A DNA stretch of 64,000 nt from Streptomyces sp. WM6378 (GTDB lineage: Bacteria; Actinomycetota; Actinomycetes; Streptomycetales; Streptomycetaceae). Under the pieces are notes generated by a model. It did no database searches and was not told the DNA's origin. It was given only the letters and a program-made list of their open reading frames with translations. Shown piece by piece: positions 45,378-55,270 of this stretch. The translations under genes were made by a program, and so were the position numbers. The stretch covers positions 1 through 64,000 of the forward strand of contig NZ_LGDD01000297.1 in assembly GCF_001279695.1 (NCBI RefSeq), in the 5' to 3' direction. How positions within the stretch are numbered: position 1 is the first letter of the stretch; each line of letters begins with the position of its first letter.

Positions 45378-45417
45378 GCGTGTCTTCTCCATCCTCGTGG
45401 ACAACACGGAACACCCC

Positions 45418-45562
45418 ACGGCCGGTATCCTGACTCCCGGATCAGCGCGCATCGCCCGCCTTCCCGACGTGCAGGGCACGTCAGTGGCGTACTGCTCGGC
45501 GACACACTCCCCGGTCACAGTGGCGGGACCGCGCCGGATTCACACCGGCTTCCCTGCACCGC
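45418..45562 (-). ncRNA. Cobalamin riboswitch (full-length class) upstream of mmsA
   Basis: Read leftward, nearly every conserved block is present in order: GGTGCAGGGAAGCCGGTG, TGAATCCGGCGCGGTCCC, the B12 box GCCACTGTGACCGGGGAG, GCCACTGACG in the side arm, GGGAAGGCGGGCGATG, and GATCCGGGAGTCAGGATACC at the 3' end. This is a class I cobalamin aptamer. An upstream TATATG hexamer near 45580 could be its promoter. Normally these control B12 synthesis or cobalt uptake. Here only a 25-codon ORF and then the valine operon follow. Confidence 0.93.
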
Positions 45563-45669
45563 GGGCTTACCCACGAACATATAGTTGGACGTCCTAGTAA
45601 GTCCACCCCGTCCCTCACTCATTGCGTGGTGGGCACGGTCCGCCGGCCGGGTCCGGTCTAGGCGCCCAG

Positions 45670-45933
45670 CGGGCGGATCGAGCCGCCTGGCTGTTCCTGT
45701 CGCCGTGGCTGACGGAGGGTCAGCGAGCCCTCCAGCTCACCACGCAAATCGCCCTGTTGGAGCACGGGCTGCTCCTGGACGGCTTGGTCGACGCGGCCGG
45801 ACTGACACCTGCCCGCTGCGAACGCTGCGGCTGCGCCGAGGGGGCCCGGCCTCCAGCTGGCGGACGGCCGGCCATCGATCCTGACCGGCGTACGTACGTG
45901 CCGTATCCGGTGGAGACTTCGAGCTACTCCTGA
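45670..45933 (+). pseudogene. Relic of a second RamB-like (DUF2083) regulator
   Basis: The frame AWLFLSPWLTEGQRALQLTT then QIALLEHGLLLDGLVDAAGL lines up with the middle of the neighbouring RamB-like protein (HLSSRMRPGQQAFRMATQLA). It then jumps to RCERCGCAEGARPPAGGRPA and DPDRRTYVPYPVE, which aligns with its C-terminal Cys cluster. About 190 residues between and the whole N-terminal half are missing. It lies on the opposite strand, tail to tail with the intact gene. Confidence 0.7.
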
Positions 45934-45940
45934 CGAACCA

Positions 45941-47359
45941 TCAGGCGATGGCTGACTGCTCCGCGGCCACCGGGTAGGGGACGAAGGTGCTGCTGTTCTC
46001 GTCGACGGCCAACCGACGGTCCAACGGCGGTACGGCTCGCTGCGGGCAGTCCGTGCGTTCGCAGAGGCGGCAGCCCATGCCGATGGGGACGGCGGCGGAG
46101 GTGCTGTCGAGGTCGAGGCCGTCGGAGTAGACCAGCCGTGCGGCGTGCCGGATCTCGCAGCCGAGGCCGACGGCGAAGGTCTTGCCCGGCTCGCCCCAGC
46201 CGCCCCGGTGCCGGGAGATCGCGCGGGCGGTCCACAGATAGCGCTGGCCGTCCGGCATGGCGGCGACCTGGACGTGGATGCGGCCGGGCGCGGCGAACGC
46301 CTCGTACACGTTCCACAGCGGGCAGGTGCCGCCGGCCCGCGAGAAGTGGAAGGCGGTGGCGGACTGACGCTTGGACATGTTGCCCGCCCGATCGACGCGC
46401 ACGAAGGAGAACGGCACTCCGCGCAGCCTGGTGCGCTGGAGCGTGCTGAGGCGGTGGCAGATCGTCTCGTAGCCGAGTCCGAAGTGGTCGGTCAGCCGCT
46501 CGATGTCGTAGCGGGACTCCTCGGCGGCCGCGTGGAAGCGGCGGTAGGGCAGGATCAGCGCGGCGGCGAAGTAGTTGGCGATGCCGATCCGGGCCAGCGG
46601 CCAGGCCGCGGAATCCTGGTCGAAGTCCTCCGAAGCGAGGGCGGACATCCCCACCGCGTGTTCGAGGAGCGCGAGTTGGGTGGCCATCCGGAACGCCTGC
46701 TGGCCCGGGCGCATCCGGCTGGACAGGTGCAGGACCCGGGCGCCGGGATCGTAGTGGTGCAGGAGCCGGTCGGAGTCCGTGGCCAGGCGCACCCCGTGGC
46801 GTTCGGCGAGCCGCGCGGACAGCGCGCGCACCACCTCGCCGGGGCGTACGCCGATCTCGGCTGCGAGGTCTTCCGCGGCGAGGTCCAGGTCGTGCAGGTA
46901 GTTCTGGCGCCGGTAGAAGAACTCGCGGATCTCCTCGTGCGGGGAACGCGGCTGCGCCACCGCGCCCGGCCCCCGGCCCTCCGCGACTTCGGCGAGCTGC
47001 TCCGTCAGGTGCTGGTTGCGTCGGCCGAGGTCCACCAGGACGGTCGCCACGGCGGGCATGCGGGAGGCCAGGTCCGAGAGGTCGGAGGCGGACACCCGGC
47101 CGGCGGAGACCTCACCGGTGAGGGCGTCGCGCAGGTCGGCGACGAGACGGCTGGTGTCGCGCTCGGAGAAGAAGCCCGGGTCGACGCCGAACGCCTCGGT
47201 AAGGCGCAGCAGTACGGGCACGGTCAACGGCCTGGAGTCGTGTTCCATCTGGTTCAGATAGCTCGGCGAGATGGCGAGGGCGCGGGCCAGTTCGGCCTGG
47301 CTCATGCGGCGTTCCTCGCGCAGCCGGCGCAGCCGCGCTCCCGCGTACGTCTTGCTCAC
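45941..47359 (-). CDS. RamB/ScfR-like regulator of acetate and fatty-acid metabolism
   Basis: The 472-residue protein has an XRE helix-turn-helix (RLREERRMSQAELARALAIS then PSYLNQMEHDSRPLTVPVLL, about residues 12-50). A DUF955-like domain follows (HGVRLATDSDRLLHHYDPGA, TQLALLEHAVGMSALASEDF), and the C-terminal DUF2083 domain has a Cys cluster CRLCERTDCPQRA. RamB of Corynebacterium represses aceA and aceB. Its divergent position to isocitrate lyase and malate synthase fits that role. GTG at 47359 has GGGAG upstream; longer frames lack support. Confidence 0.9.
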   Translation of the reverse strand: MSKTYAGARLRRLREERRMSQAELARALAISPSYLNQMEHDSRPLTVPVLLRLTEAFGVDPGFFSERDTSRLVADLRDALTGEVSAGRVSASDLSDLASRMPAVATVLVDLGRRNQHLTEQLAEVAEGRGPGAVAQPRSPHEEIREFFYRRQNYLHDLDLAAEDLAAEIGVRPGEVVRALSARLAERHGVRLATDSDRLLHHYDPGARVLHLSSRMRPGQQAFRMATQLALLEHAVGMSALASEDFDQDSAAWPLARIGIANYFAAALILPYRRFHAAAEESRYDIERLTDHFGLGYETICHRLSTLQRTRLRGVPFSFVRVDRAGNMSKRQSATAFHFSRAGGTCPLWNVYEAFAAPGRIHVQVAAMPDGQRYLWTARAISRHRGGWGEPGKTFAVGLGCEIRHAARLVYSDGLDLDSTSAAVPIGMGCRLCERTDCPQRAVPPLDRRLAVDENSSTFVPYPVAAEQSAIA

Positions 47360-47720
47360 CCGTGGCTCCCGTGTGGTCACGATCGTCGGCACTGCTCGCG
47401 ATCGTAGCCGCGCGGGCGAGCTGTGCGGACTTAACAGAGTTGGCAAATAACGGGCCGAAGATTCGCAGAAGTTGGCATCTTTCCCTGGTTGCTGGCACTG
47501 AGTGCCGGTGTCAGAGTCGTACTGCGGCCCGCCGGACTCCGTCGGACGGAGCGGAACCGGGGTGCGATTCATGCCCTGATGTCGGAGGTCCCGGCCCTTC
47601 CGCCCGGCTCTGCACCATTGCTCGGATTGCCGACCCAGAGGCCGGCAGGCCGCACCCTCAAAGCTCTACGGCACCCAGTGCCACGCATTCGCACAGTTCA
47701 CGATTCTTCGGGAGACGGTC
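47360..47720. promoter_or_regulatory. ramB-aceA control region with repeated AGTTGGCA
   Basis: This 361-bp gap holds two direct repeats AGTTGGCA at 47439-47446 and 47470-47477, 31 bp apart (three turns). The first reads AGAGTTGGCAAAT, partly similar to the RamB motif ending TTTGCAAA. They lie on the ramB-proximal side. No gene is supported. Confidence 0.5.
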
Positions 47721-49010
<1,290 letters not shown>

Positions 49011-49145
49011 AACGCCGTCGGGCCCGCCCCAGGGCCGCGCTCCTCGTGCCTCACCTTCCAACGCGATCAGCCATCCCCGTGTCCAGGCCGGGGGCCGGAC
49101 GACCGTCTCCGTCCGGCCCCCGCCCCTCCCGCTGAGGAGACCCGC

Positions 49146-50738
49146 ATGTCCATCTCCGCCCCGACCAGCCGTGCCCGGGTCCTCGGCGCCCCGGGACACC
49201 GGCACGACGAGATCCTCACCCCCGAGGCCCTGGAGTTCGTCGGCCGCCTCGTCGACGAGTTCGGCGACCGCCGTCTGCATGTCCTGCGGGAACGCAAGCG
49301 GGTGGCGTCCCGCCTGGCCTCCGGCTCCCCGTTCGACTTCTCCATCGCGACAGCGGGCATCCGCACCGACCCGTCGTGGCAGGTGGCTCCCCCGGCGCCC
49401 GGTCTGACCGACCGCCGTGTGGAGATCACCGGTCCGCCGGAGCGCGGCATGGCGGTCAACGCCCTCAACTCCGGTGCGCGGGTGTGGATGGCGGACTTCG
49501 AGGACGCCACCTCACCCACCTGGGACAACGTCATCGGCGGCCAGCTCAACCTCCTTGACGCGATCGAGCGCCGGATCGACTTCACGACCCCGCAGGGCAA
49601 GCAGTACCGCCTCGGCGAGCAGGTCGCGACGATCGTGGTGCGCCCCCGCGGCTGGCACCTGACCGAGGAGCACCTGGAGTTCGGCGGCCACCCCGCACCC
49701 GCCTCGCTCGTCGACTTCGGGCTCTACTTCTTCCACTGCGCCCAGCGGCAGATCGACGCCGGACACGGCCCGTACTTCTATCTGCCGAAGCTGGAGAGCC
49801 GTGACGAGGCTCGGCTGTGGAACGACATCTTCGTCTTCGCCCAGGACCTGCTCGGCATTCCGCGGGGCACGGTCCGGGCCACCGTCCTGATCGAGACCAT
49901 CACGGCGGCCGTCGCCATGGAAGAGATCCTCCACGAGCTGCGCGAGCACAGCTCCGGCCTGAACGCCGGGCGCTGGGACTACCTGTTCAGCCTCATCAAG
50001 ACCTTCGGCCACCGCACCGACTTCCTGTTGCCCGACCGGGCGAAGGTCACCATGACCGCCCCCTTCATGCGGGCCTACGCCGAACTCCTGGTGCGCACCT
50101 GCCACAAGCGGGGTGCCCACGCCATCGGCGGCATGGCCGCCCAGGTGCCCAGCAAGGACGCGGCCGCCCATCAGGCGGCCCTGGCCAAGGTGCGGCTCGA
50201 CAAGGAACGTGAGGCCGAGGACGGCTTCGACGGCTCCTGGGTCGCCCACCCCGCCCTCGTCCCGGTCTGCCGCGAGGTCTTCGACGGGGTGCTCGGCACC
50301 CGTCCGCACCAGCTCGAACGCACCCGTGACGACGTCGAGGTGACGGCGGCGCAGCTCGTGTCGGTGCGCCGCACCAGCGCGCCGCCCACGCCGGAGGGCA
50401 TCCGGACGAACATCGCCGTCGCCCTGCGCTACTTCGACGCCTGGCTGCGCGGGCAGGGCGCCGTCGCCATCGACGGTCTGATGGAGGACGCCGCCACGGC
50501 CGAGATCGCCCGGGTCCAGATCTGGCAGTGGCTGCGGCACCGGGCGGTCGAACGCTCGACGGTGCTCGACCTCCTTGAGGACGAACTCGCCGCGCTGGGC
50601 GCGGAGTACCCCTGGGCCGCCGTCGATCAGGTCCGCGCGCTCTTCGAACGGACCACCCTGGCGAAGGAGTTGCCGGACTTCTTCACCACCGACGCCTACG
50701 CCCGCCACCTCGTGCAGCACACGGAAGGACAGTCATGA
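49146..50738 (+). CDS. aceB: Malate synthase A
   Basis: The 530-residue protein is of the short A type: VWMADFEDATSPTWDNVIGG, VVRPRGWHLTEEHLEFGGHP with the catalytic Arg, LPKLESRDEARLWNDIFVFA, and RWDYLFSLIKTFGHRTDFLL. It condenses glyoxylate with acetyl-CoA to malate. The ATG follows GAGGAG. Its stop overlaps the next gene by ATGA, so the dehydrogenase is co-translated. Confidence 0.97.
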   Translation: MSISAPTSRARVLGAPGHRHDEILTPEALEFVGRLVDEFGDRRLHVLRERKRVASRLASGSPFDFSIATAGIRTDPSWQVAPPAPGLTDRRVEITGPPERGMAVNALNSGARVWMADFEDATSPTWDNVIGGQLNLLDAIERRIDFTTPQGKQYRLGEQVATIVVRPRGWHLTEEHLEFGGHPAPASLVDFGLYFFHCAQRQIDAGHGPYFYLPKLESRDEARLWNDIFVFAQDLLGIPRGTVRATVLIETITAAVAMEEILHELREHSSGLNAGRWDYLFSLIKTFGHRTDFLLPDRAKVTMTAPFMRAYAELLVRTCHKRGAHAIGGMAAQVPSKDAAAHQAALAKVRLDKEREAEDGFDGSWVAHPALVPVCREVFDGVLGTRPHQLERTRDDVEVTAAQLVSVRRTSAPPTPEGIRTNIAVALRYFDAWLRGQGAVAIDGLMEDAATAEIARVQIWQWLRHRAVERSTVLDLLEDELAALGAEYPWAAVDQVRALFERTTLAKELPDFFTTDAYARHLVQHTEGQS

Positions 50739-51604
50739 CCTCAGCCATCAGCCGGATCGGAGTGGTGGGCGGCGGCCAGATGGGCGCCGGAATCGCCGAA
50801 GTGTGTGCCCGCGCCGGTCTGGACACGGTGGTGTGCGAGGCCGACTCGACCGCCGCCCGCGCCGCCCGCGAGCGGATCGCCGTCTCTCTCGAACGGGCCG
50901 TCCAGCGAGGCAAGTTGGACCGCGTCTCCGCCGAGTACGCACTGGCCCGCATGGTCTTCACCGGCAGCCTCGACGACCTGGCCGACCGCCAGCTCGTCAT
51001 CGAAGCCGTCGTCGAGAACACCGAGGCCAAGACGGAGATCTTCGCCAGCCTGGACAAGATCGTCGAGGACCGTGAGGCGATCCTCGCCACCAACACGTCC
51101 TCGATCCCGGTCATGCGTCTGGGCATGGCCACCCGGCGTGCCGACCGCGTCCTCGGGCTGCACTTCTTCAACCCCGTCCCCGTGCTGCCGCTGGTCGAGA
51201 TCGTCTCCTCGCTGCACACGACGCCGGGGACCGTGGCGGCCGTGGAGGACTTCGTCACGCGCACCCTGGGCAAGACGGTCGTCCGCTCCCAGGACCGGGC
51301 CGGCTTCGTCGTCAACGCACTCCTCGTCCCGTACCTCCTGTCGGCGATCAGGATGACGGAGTCCGGCTTCGCAACCCCCGCGGACGTGGACGCGGGCATG
51401 GAGCTGGGCTGCGCCCACCCGATGGGACCGCTCAAGCTGGCCGACCTGATCGGCCTGGACACCGTCGCCGCCATCGCGGAGTCCCTCTACGAAGAGTTCG
51501 AGGAACCCCTGTACGCCCCGCCGCCGCTGCTTCAGCGCACGGTGGAGGCGGGGCTGCTCGGCCGTAAGAGCGGGCGCGGGTTCCACACGTACGACCGGGG
51601 CTGA
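50735..51604 (+). CDS. 3-hydroxybutyryl-CoA dehydrogenase family
   Basis: The 289-residue dehydrogenase has a Rossmann motif GVVGGGQMGAGIAEVCARAG (about 7-26), FASLDKIVEDREAILATNTS, GLHFFNPVPVLPLVEIVSSL with the catalytic His, and KTVVRSQDRAGFVVNALLVP then MELGCAHPMGPLKLADLIGL. It oxidises 3-hydroxyacyl-CoA with NAD. Coupling to aceB links it to fatty-acid or C4 metabolism feeding the glyoxylate shunt. It could also act in reverse in polyhydroxybutyrate-like or ethylmalonyl-type pathways, for which no partners are seen here. Confidence 0.93.
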   Translation: MTSAISRIGVVGGGQMGAGIAEVCARAGLDTVVCEADSTAARAARERIAVSLERAVQRGKLDRVSAEYALARMVFTGSLDDLADRQLVIEAVVENTEAKTEIFASLDKIVEDREAILATNTSSIPVMRLGMATRRADRVLGLHFFNPVPVLPLVEIVSSLHTTPGTVAAVEDFVTRTLGKTVVRSQDRAGFVVNALLVPYLLSAIRMTESGFATPADVDAGMELGCAHPMGPLKLADLIGLDTVAAIAESLYEEFEEPLYAPPPLLQRTVEAGLLGRKSGRGFHTYDRG

Positions 51605-52081
51605 GGGGCCCGGGTTCGCCGCCGGGCAGAGGGCCGGCGGCTGCTGTGGGGAGGGGCGTGGAACAGGTTGGGAGACCTGAGCCATGCCCCTTCACGCACG
51701 CGTCGGCGACCGGGCAGCGCGCGACCGTCTCCCACCGGGGGCGAGTTCATCGGTTGTGGCGACGATCACAACTCGCTTGCCAGCCAAGCCCGTTGCACAG
51801 CAGCTCAACCGCCCGCTGAAATGCAACCGTTGCACGACACCGGTCCCGCACTCCCGCGCAGGTCACGCCCCATTCGCCCACCGCGCACCGGCACTTGGCC
51901 CGTCGGCCCGGCGCGGTCGTTGGGCGGGACACCATGCTCCACCTCTTGACGCCCCACTTCCGGCGCCGCTTAACTCACGTCTTAAATTAAGCCATGTGCA
52001 CCTTCAGGAGTCGAACGCGGTGTCGGCGTCTCCGAAGGCGACCTCACGGTTTTCGACTCCCGGAAAGGGACACCAGAGGCC
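51605..52081. other. Upstream region of the sugar ABC operon
   Basis: A 477-bp gap that must contain the promoter of the ABC operon. It holds a LacI-like palindrome (separate entry) and the AT-rich palindrome CTTAA-A-TTAAG near 51980. No gene is supported. Confidence 0.4.
51822..51834. promoter_or_regulatory. LacI-type operator candidate TGCAACCGTTGCA
   Basis: The 13-bp palindrome TGCAA-CCG-TTGCA lies about 250 bp before the sugar-binding lipoprotein gene. A half site CGTTGCAC repeats 37 bp upstream at 51791. LacI-family repressors of sugar operons bind such sites; no lacI gene lies in this window's neighbourhood. Confidence 0.45.
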
Positions 52082-53398
52082 ATGCGCAACATCCGAGCCG
52101 CGGCCATAGGCGCCGCCGCCCTGTCTCTCGCCCTCGCGGCCACGGCCTGTGGAGGAGGTTCGGCGACCGGGGGCGGGTCCAACGACTCGCCCAAGACGCT
52201 CACTTACTGGGCCTCCAACCAGGGCGCGAGCATCTCGGTCGACCAGAAGGTCCTCCGGCCCGAGCTCGACAAGTTCGAGCAGCGGACCGGCATCAAGGTG
52301 AAGCTGGAGGTCGTGCCCTGGTCCGATCTGCTGAACCGGATCCTGACCGCGGCCACCTCGGGCCAGGGCCCGGACGTACTGAACATCGGCAACACCTGGA
52401 GCGCCTCGCTGCAGGCGACGGGCGCGCTCCTGTCGTGGGACGCGGCGAACTTCGCCAAGATCGGCGGGAAGGACCGGTTCGTCGATTCCGCGCTCGGCTC
52501 GACCGGCACCCAGGGCAAGGACCCGGCCGCGGTGCCGCTCTACTCGATGGCGTACGCGCTCTACTACAACAAGCAGGTCTTCGCCGAGGCGGGCATAGCG
52601 AAGCCCCCGGCCACCTGGGACGAGCTGGTCGCCGACGGGAAGAAGGTCGAGGCGAAGGGCAAGAACGGGCTGGGCGCAGAAGGCTCGAACCTCTCCAACA
52701 ACATCCACCAGGTCTTCGTCCTCGCCCGGCAGCACGGCGCCGACTTCTTCACCGCCGACGGCAAGCCCGACTTCACCGGCGACGGCGCGGTCGCGGCGGT
52801 CAAGCAGTACGTCGACCTGATGGCCAAGGACAAGATCGTCGGCCCGAGCAACGCCGAGTACGCACAGAACCAGTCGCTGAGCGACTTCGCCAAGGGGAAG
52901 ACGGCGATGGTGCTGTGGCAGACGGCCTCCGCCACCTTCAAGTCCCTTGGCATGAAGGACTCCGAGTGGGGCGTGGCCCCCGCGCCGGTCCAGTCCGGGA
53001 CGCCCGGGGCCGGCACCCAGGTGAACTCGATGGTGGCCGGCATCAACATGGCCGTCTTCAAGAACACCCACAACCTCGACGGCGCGGCCCGGTTCGTGAA
53101 GTTCATGACCAGTGACGAGGAGCAGAAGATCCTCAACACCGCCTACGGTTCGATCCCCGCGGTCAAGACCGCCCAGGCCGACCCGGCGTTCAACTCCCAG
53201 GGCACGGCGGTGCTCCGGCAGACCCTCGCCACCAGCGCGCGGGCGCTGCCGCAGGTGCCGGACGAGTCGCAGTTCGAGACGGCCGTCGGCACGGCGGTGA
53301 AGGATCTGTTCGCCGACGCCGCGGCCGGCCGCGCGGTGACCACCGAGTCGGTGAAGGCCGAGCTGCGCAAGGCCGAGCAGCAGATGCCCGCCAAGTGA
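52082..53398 (+). CDS. Sugar ABC transporter substrate-binding lipoprotein
   Basis: The 438-residue protein has a lipoprotein signal with lipobox LAATAC (Cys at about 23) and a type-1 extracellular sugar-binding fold: TLTYWASNQGASISVDQKVL, VVPWSDLLNRILTAATSGQG, PDVLNIGNTWSASLQATGAL, PLYSMAYALYYNKQVFAEAG. It is anchored outside the membrane and delivers a sugar, probably a beta-glucoside or oligosaccharide judging by the GH1 gene, to the two permeases. No ATPase gene is present, so a shared MsiK-type ATPase is expected. Confidence 0.93.
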   Translation: MRNIRAAAIGAAALSLALAATACGGGSATGGGSNDSPKTLTYWASNQGASISVDQKVLRPELDKFEQRTGIKVKLEVVPWSDLLNRILTAATSGQGPDVLNIGNTWSASLQATGALLSWDAANFAKIGGKDRFVDSALGSTGTQGKDPAAVPLYSMAYALYYNKQVFAEAGIAKPPATWDELVADGKKVEAKGKNGLGAEGSNLSNNIHQVFVLARQHGADFFTADGKPDFTGDGAVAAVKQYVDLMAKDKIVGPSNAEYAQNQSLSDFAKGKTAMVLWQTASATFKSLGMKDSEWGVAPAPVQSGTPGAGTQVNSMVAGINMAVFKNTHNLDGAARFVKFMTSDEEQKILNTAYGSIPAVKTAQADPAFNSQGTAVLRQTLATSARALPQVPDESQFETAVGTAVKDLFADAAAGRAVTTESVKAELRKAEQQMPAK

Positions 53399-54405
53399 GG
53401 GCGGGCACTCTCATGGCGACCACCGCCCCTCCCGCGGGCACCCGGTCGGTGCCCGAGCACTCCCCCGGCCCGGCGCGCCACCCCCGCCGCAGCGGGCGGA
53501 TCAGGCGCATCGGACTCCCGTACCTGCTCCTGCTGCCCGCCCTGCTCCTCGAACTCCTCGTCCATCTGGTGCCGATGGTCATCGGCATCGCGATGAGCTT
53601 CAAGGAACTCACCCAGTTCTCCATCCGCGACTGGGGCAGCGCCCCCTGGTCCGGCACCGACAACTACCGCCTGTCGGTGGACTTCCACGGTGCCGTCGGC
53701 GCGGCCCTGCTGCACTCCTTCCTCGTCACCGTCGTCTTCACGCTGCTCTCGGTCGGCCTGTGCTGGCTGATCGGCACCACGGCCGCGGTCTACCTCCAGG
53801 ACACCTTCCGCGGCCGGGGCCTGCTGCGGGCCGTCTTCCTGGTGCCGTACGCGCTGCCCGTCTACGCGGCCGTCATCACCTGGGCGTTCATGTTCCAGCA
53901 CGACAACGGCCTGGTGAACCACGTCCTGCACGACCAACTGCACCTCACCGGCAAGCCCTCCTTCTGGCTCATCGGCGACAACAGCTTCTACGCCCTGCTG
54001 ACCGTGTCGGTGTGGAAGGGCTGGCCCTTCGCCTTCCTCATCGTGACGGCCGGGCTCCAGAACATCCCGACGGACCTGTACGAAGCCGCGGGGCTCGACG
54101 GAGCGGGCAGGTGGCAGCAGATCCGCCGCATCACGTTGCCGTCGCTGCGCCCGGTCAACCAGGTGCTCGTCCTGGTGCTCTTCCTGTGGACCTTCAACGA
54201 CTTCAACACGCCGTACGTCCTGTTCGGAAAGTCCGCCCCGGAGGCCGCGGACCTCATCTCGATCCACATCTACCAGTCGTCGTTCGTCACCTGGAACTTC
54301 GGCGCCGGCTCCGCGATGTCCGTCCTGCTGCTGCTGTTCCTCCTGTTCGTGACGGGCGGCTACCTGCTGCTGACCTCCCGAGGAAGGAAGGCGGCCGATG
54401 TCTAG
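53395..54405 (+). CDS. Sugar ABC transporter permease (MalF type)
   Basis: The 336-residue protein has six membrane helices and the EAA loop [20 protein letters not shown] (about residues 228-247) that docks the ATPase. The start is either GTG at 53395, overlapping the lipoprotein stop by GTGA, or ATG at 53413; the overlap favours coupling. Confidence 0.92.
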   Translation: MRAGTLMATTAPPAGTRSVPEHSPGPARHPRRSGRIRRIGLPYLLLLPALLLELLVHLVPMVIGIAMSFKELTQFSIRDWGSAPWSGTDNYRLSVDFHGAVGAALLHSFLVTVVFTLLSVGLCWLIGTTAAVYLQDTFRGRGLLRAVFLVPYALPVYAAVITWAFMFQHDNGLVNHVLHDQLHLTGKPSFWLIGDNSFYALLTVSVWKGWPFAFLIVTAGLQNIPTDLYEAAGLDGAGRWQQIRRITLPSLRPVNQVLVLVLFLWTFNDFNTPYVLFGKSAPEAADLISIHIYQSSFVTWNFGAGSAMSVLLLLFLLFVTGGYLLLTSRGRKAADV

Positions 54406-55270
54406 CACCGTCAAGTCACCTCCGTCGCCGATGGCCCCGCCGCGCTCCTTCCTCTGGTCGCGGCGGATCTTCCTCAGCCTGCTCACCGGCTTCGTGCTGC
54501 TGCCCGTGTACGTCATGGTGTCCAGCTCGCTCAAGCCGCTGCAGGACGTGTCCGGGAAGTTCCGCTGGCTGCCCAGCGAACTGACGATCCGCCCTTACAT
54601 CGACATCTGGTCGACCGTGCCCCTCGCGCGCTACTTCGTGAACTCACTGGCCGTGGCGGGTGCCGCGACGGTCTGCTCGGTGGTGATCGCGGTCTTCGCC
54701 GCGTACGCGGTCAGCCGCTACTCCTTCCGCGGCAAGCGCGTCTTCACGGTCACCGTGCTGTCGACGCAGATGTTCCCGGGCATCCTGTTCCTGCTCCCGC
54801 TGTTCCTGATCTACGTCAACATCGGGAACGCCACCGGCATCGCCCTGTTCGGCTCCCGTGGCGGGCTGATCCTGACGTACCTCACCTTCTCCCTGCCGTT
54901 CTCCATCTGGATGCTGATCGGCTACTTCGACTCGGTGCCGCGCGACCTGGACGAGGCGGCGCTGGTCGACGGCTGCGGTCCGCTCGGGGCGCTGTTCCGG
55001 GTGGTGGTGCCGGCCGCGATCCCGGGCATCGTCGCGGTCGCCGTCTACGCCTTCATGGCCGCCTGGGGCGAGGTCCTCTTCGCGTCGGTGATGACCAACG
55101 ACACCACGCGCACGCTCGCCGTGGGCCTCCAGGGCTACTCCACGCTCAACGGCGTGTACTGGAACCAGATCATGGCCGCCTCCCTGGTCGTCAGCGTCCC
55201 GGTGGTCGCCGGGTTCCTGCTGCTCCAGCGCTACCTCGTCGCCGGACTGACGGCGGGCGCCGTCAAATGA
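54398..55270 (+). CDS. Sugar ABC transporter permease (MalG type)
   Basis: The 290-residue second permease has six helices and the EAA loop [20 protein letters not shown] (about residues 185-204). Its ATG lies 8 bp inside the first permease gene. It starts with the basic segment [20 protein letters not shown] typical of MalG/AraQ subunits. Confidence 0.93.
   Translation: MSSTVKSPPSPMAPPRSFLWSRRIFLSLLTGFVLLPVYVMVSSSLKPLQDVSGKFRWLPSELTIRPYIDIWSTVPLARYFVNSLAVAGAATVCSVVIAVFAAYAVSRYSFRGKRVFTVTVLSTQMFPGILFLLPLFLIYVNIGNATGIALFGSRGGLILTYLTFSLPFSIWMLIGYFDSVPRDLDEAALVDGCGPLGALFRVVVPAAIPGIVAVAVYAFMAAWGEVLFASVMTNDTTRTLAVGLQGYSTLNGVYWNQIMAASLVVSVPVVAGFLLLQRYLVAGLTAGAVK

Noticed and set aside
45220-45597. 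Rightward frames across the mmsA upstream region
   Set aside because: They lie antisense to the cobalamin riboswitch and have no recognisable protein content.
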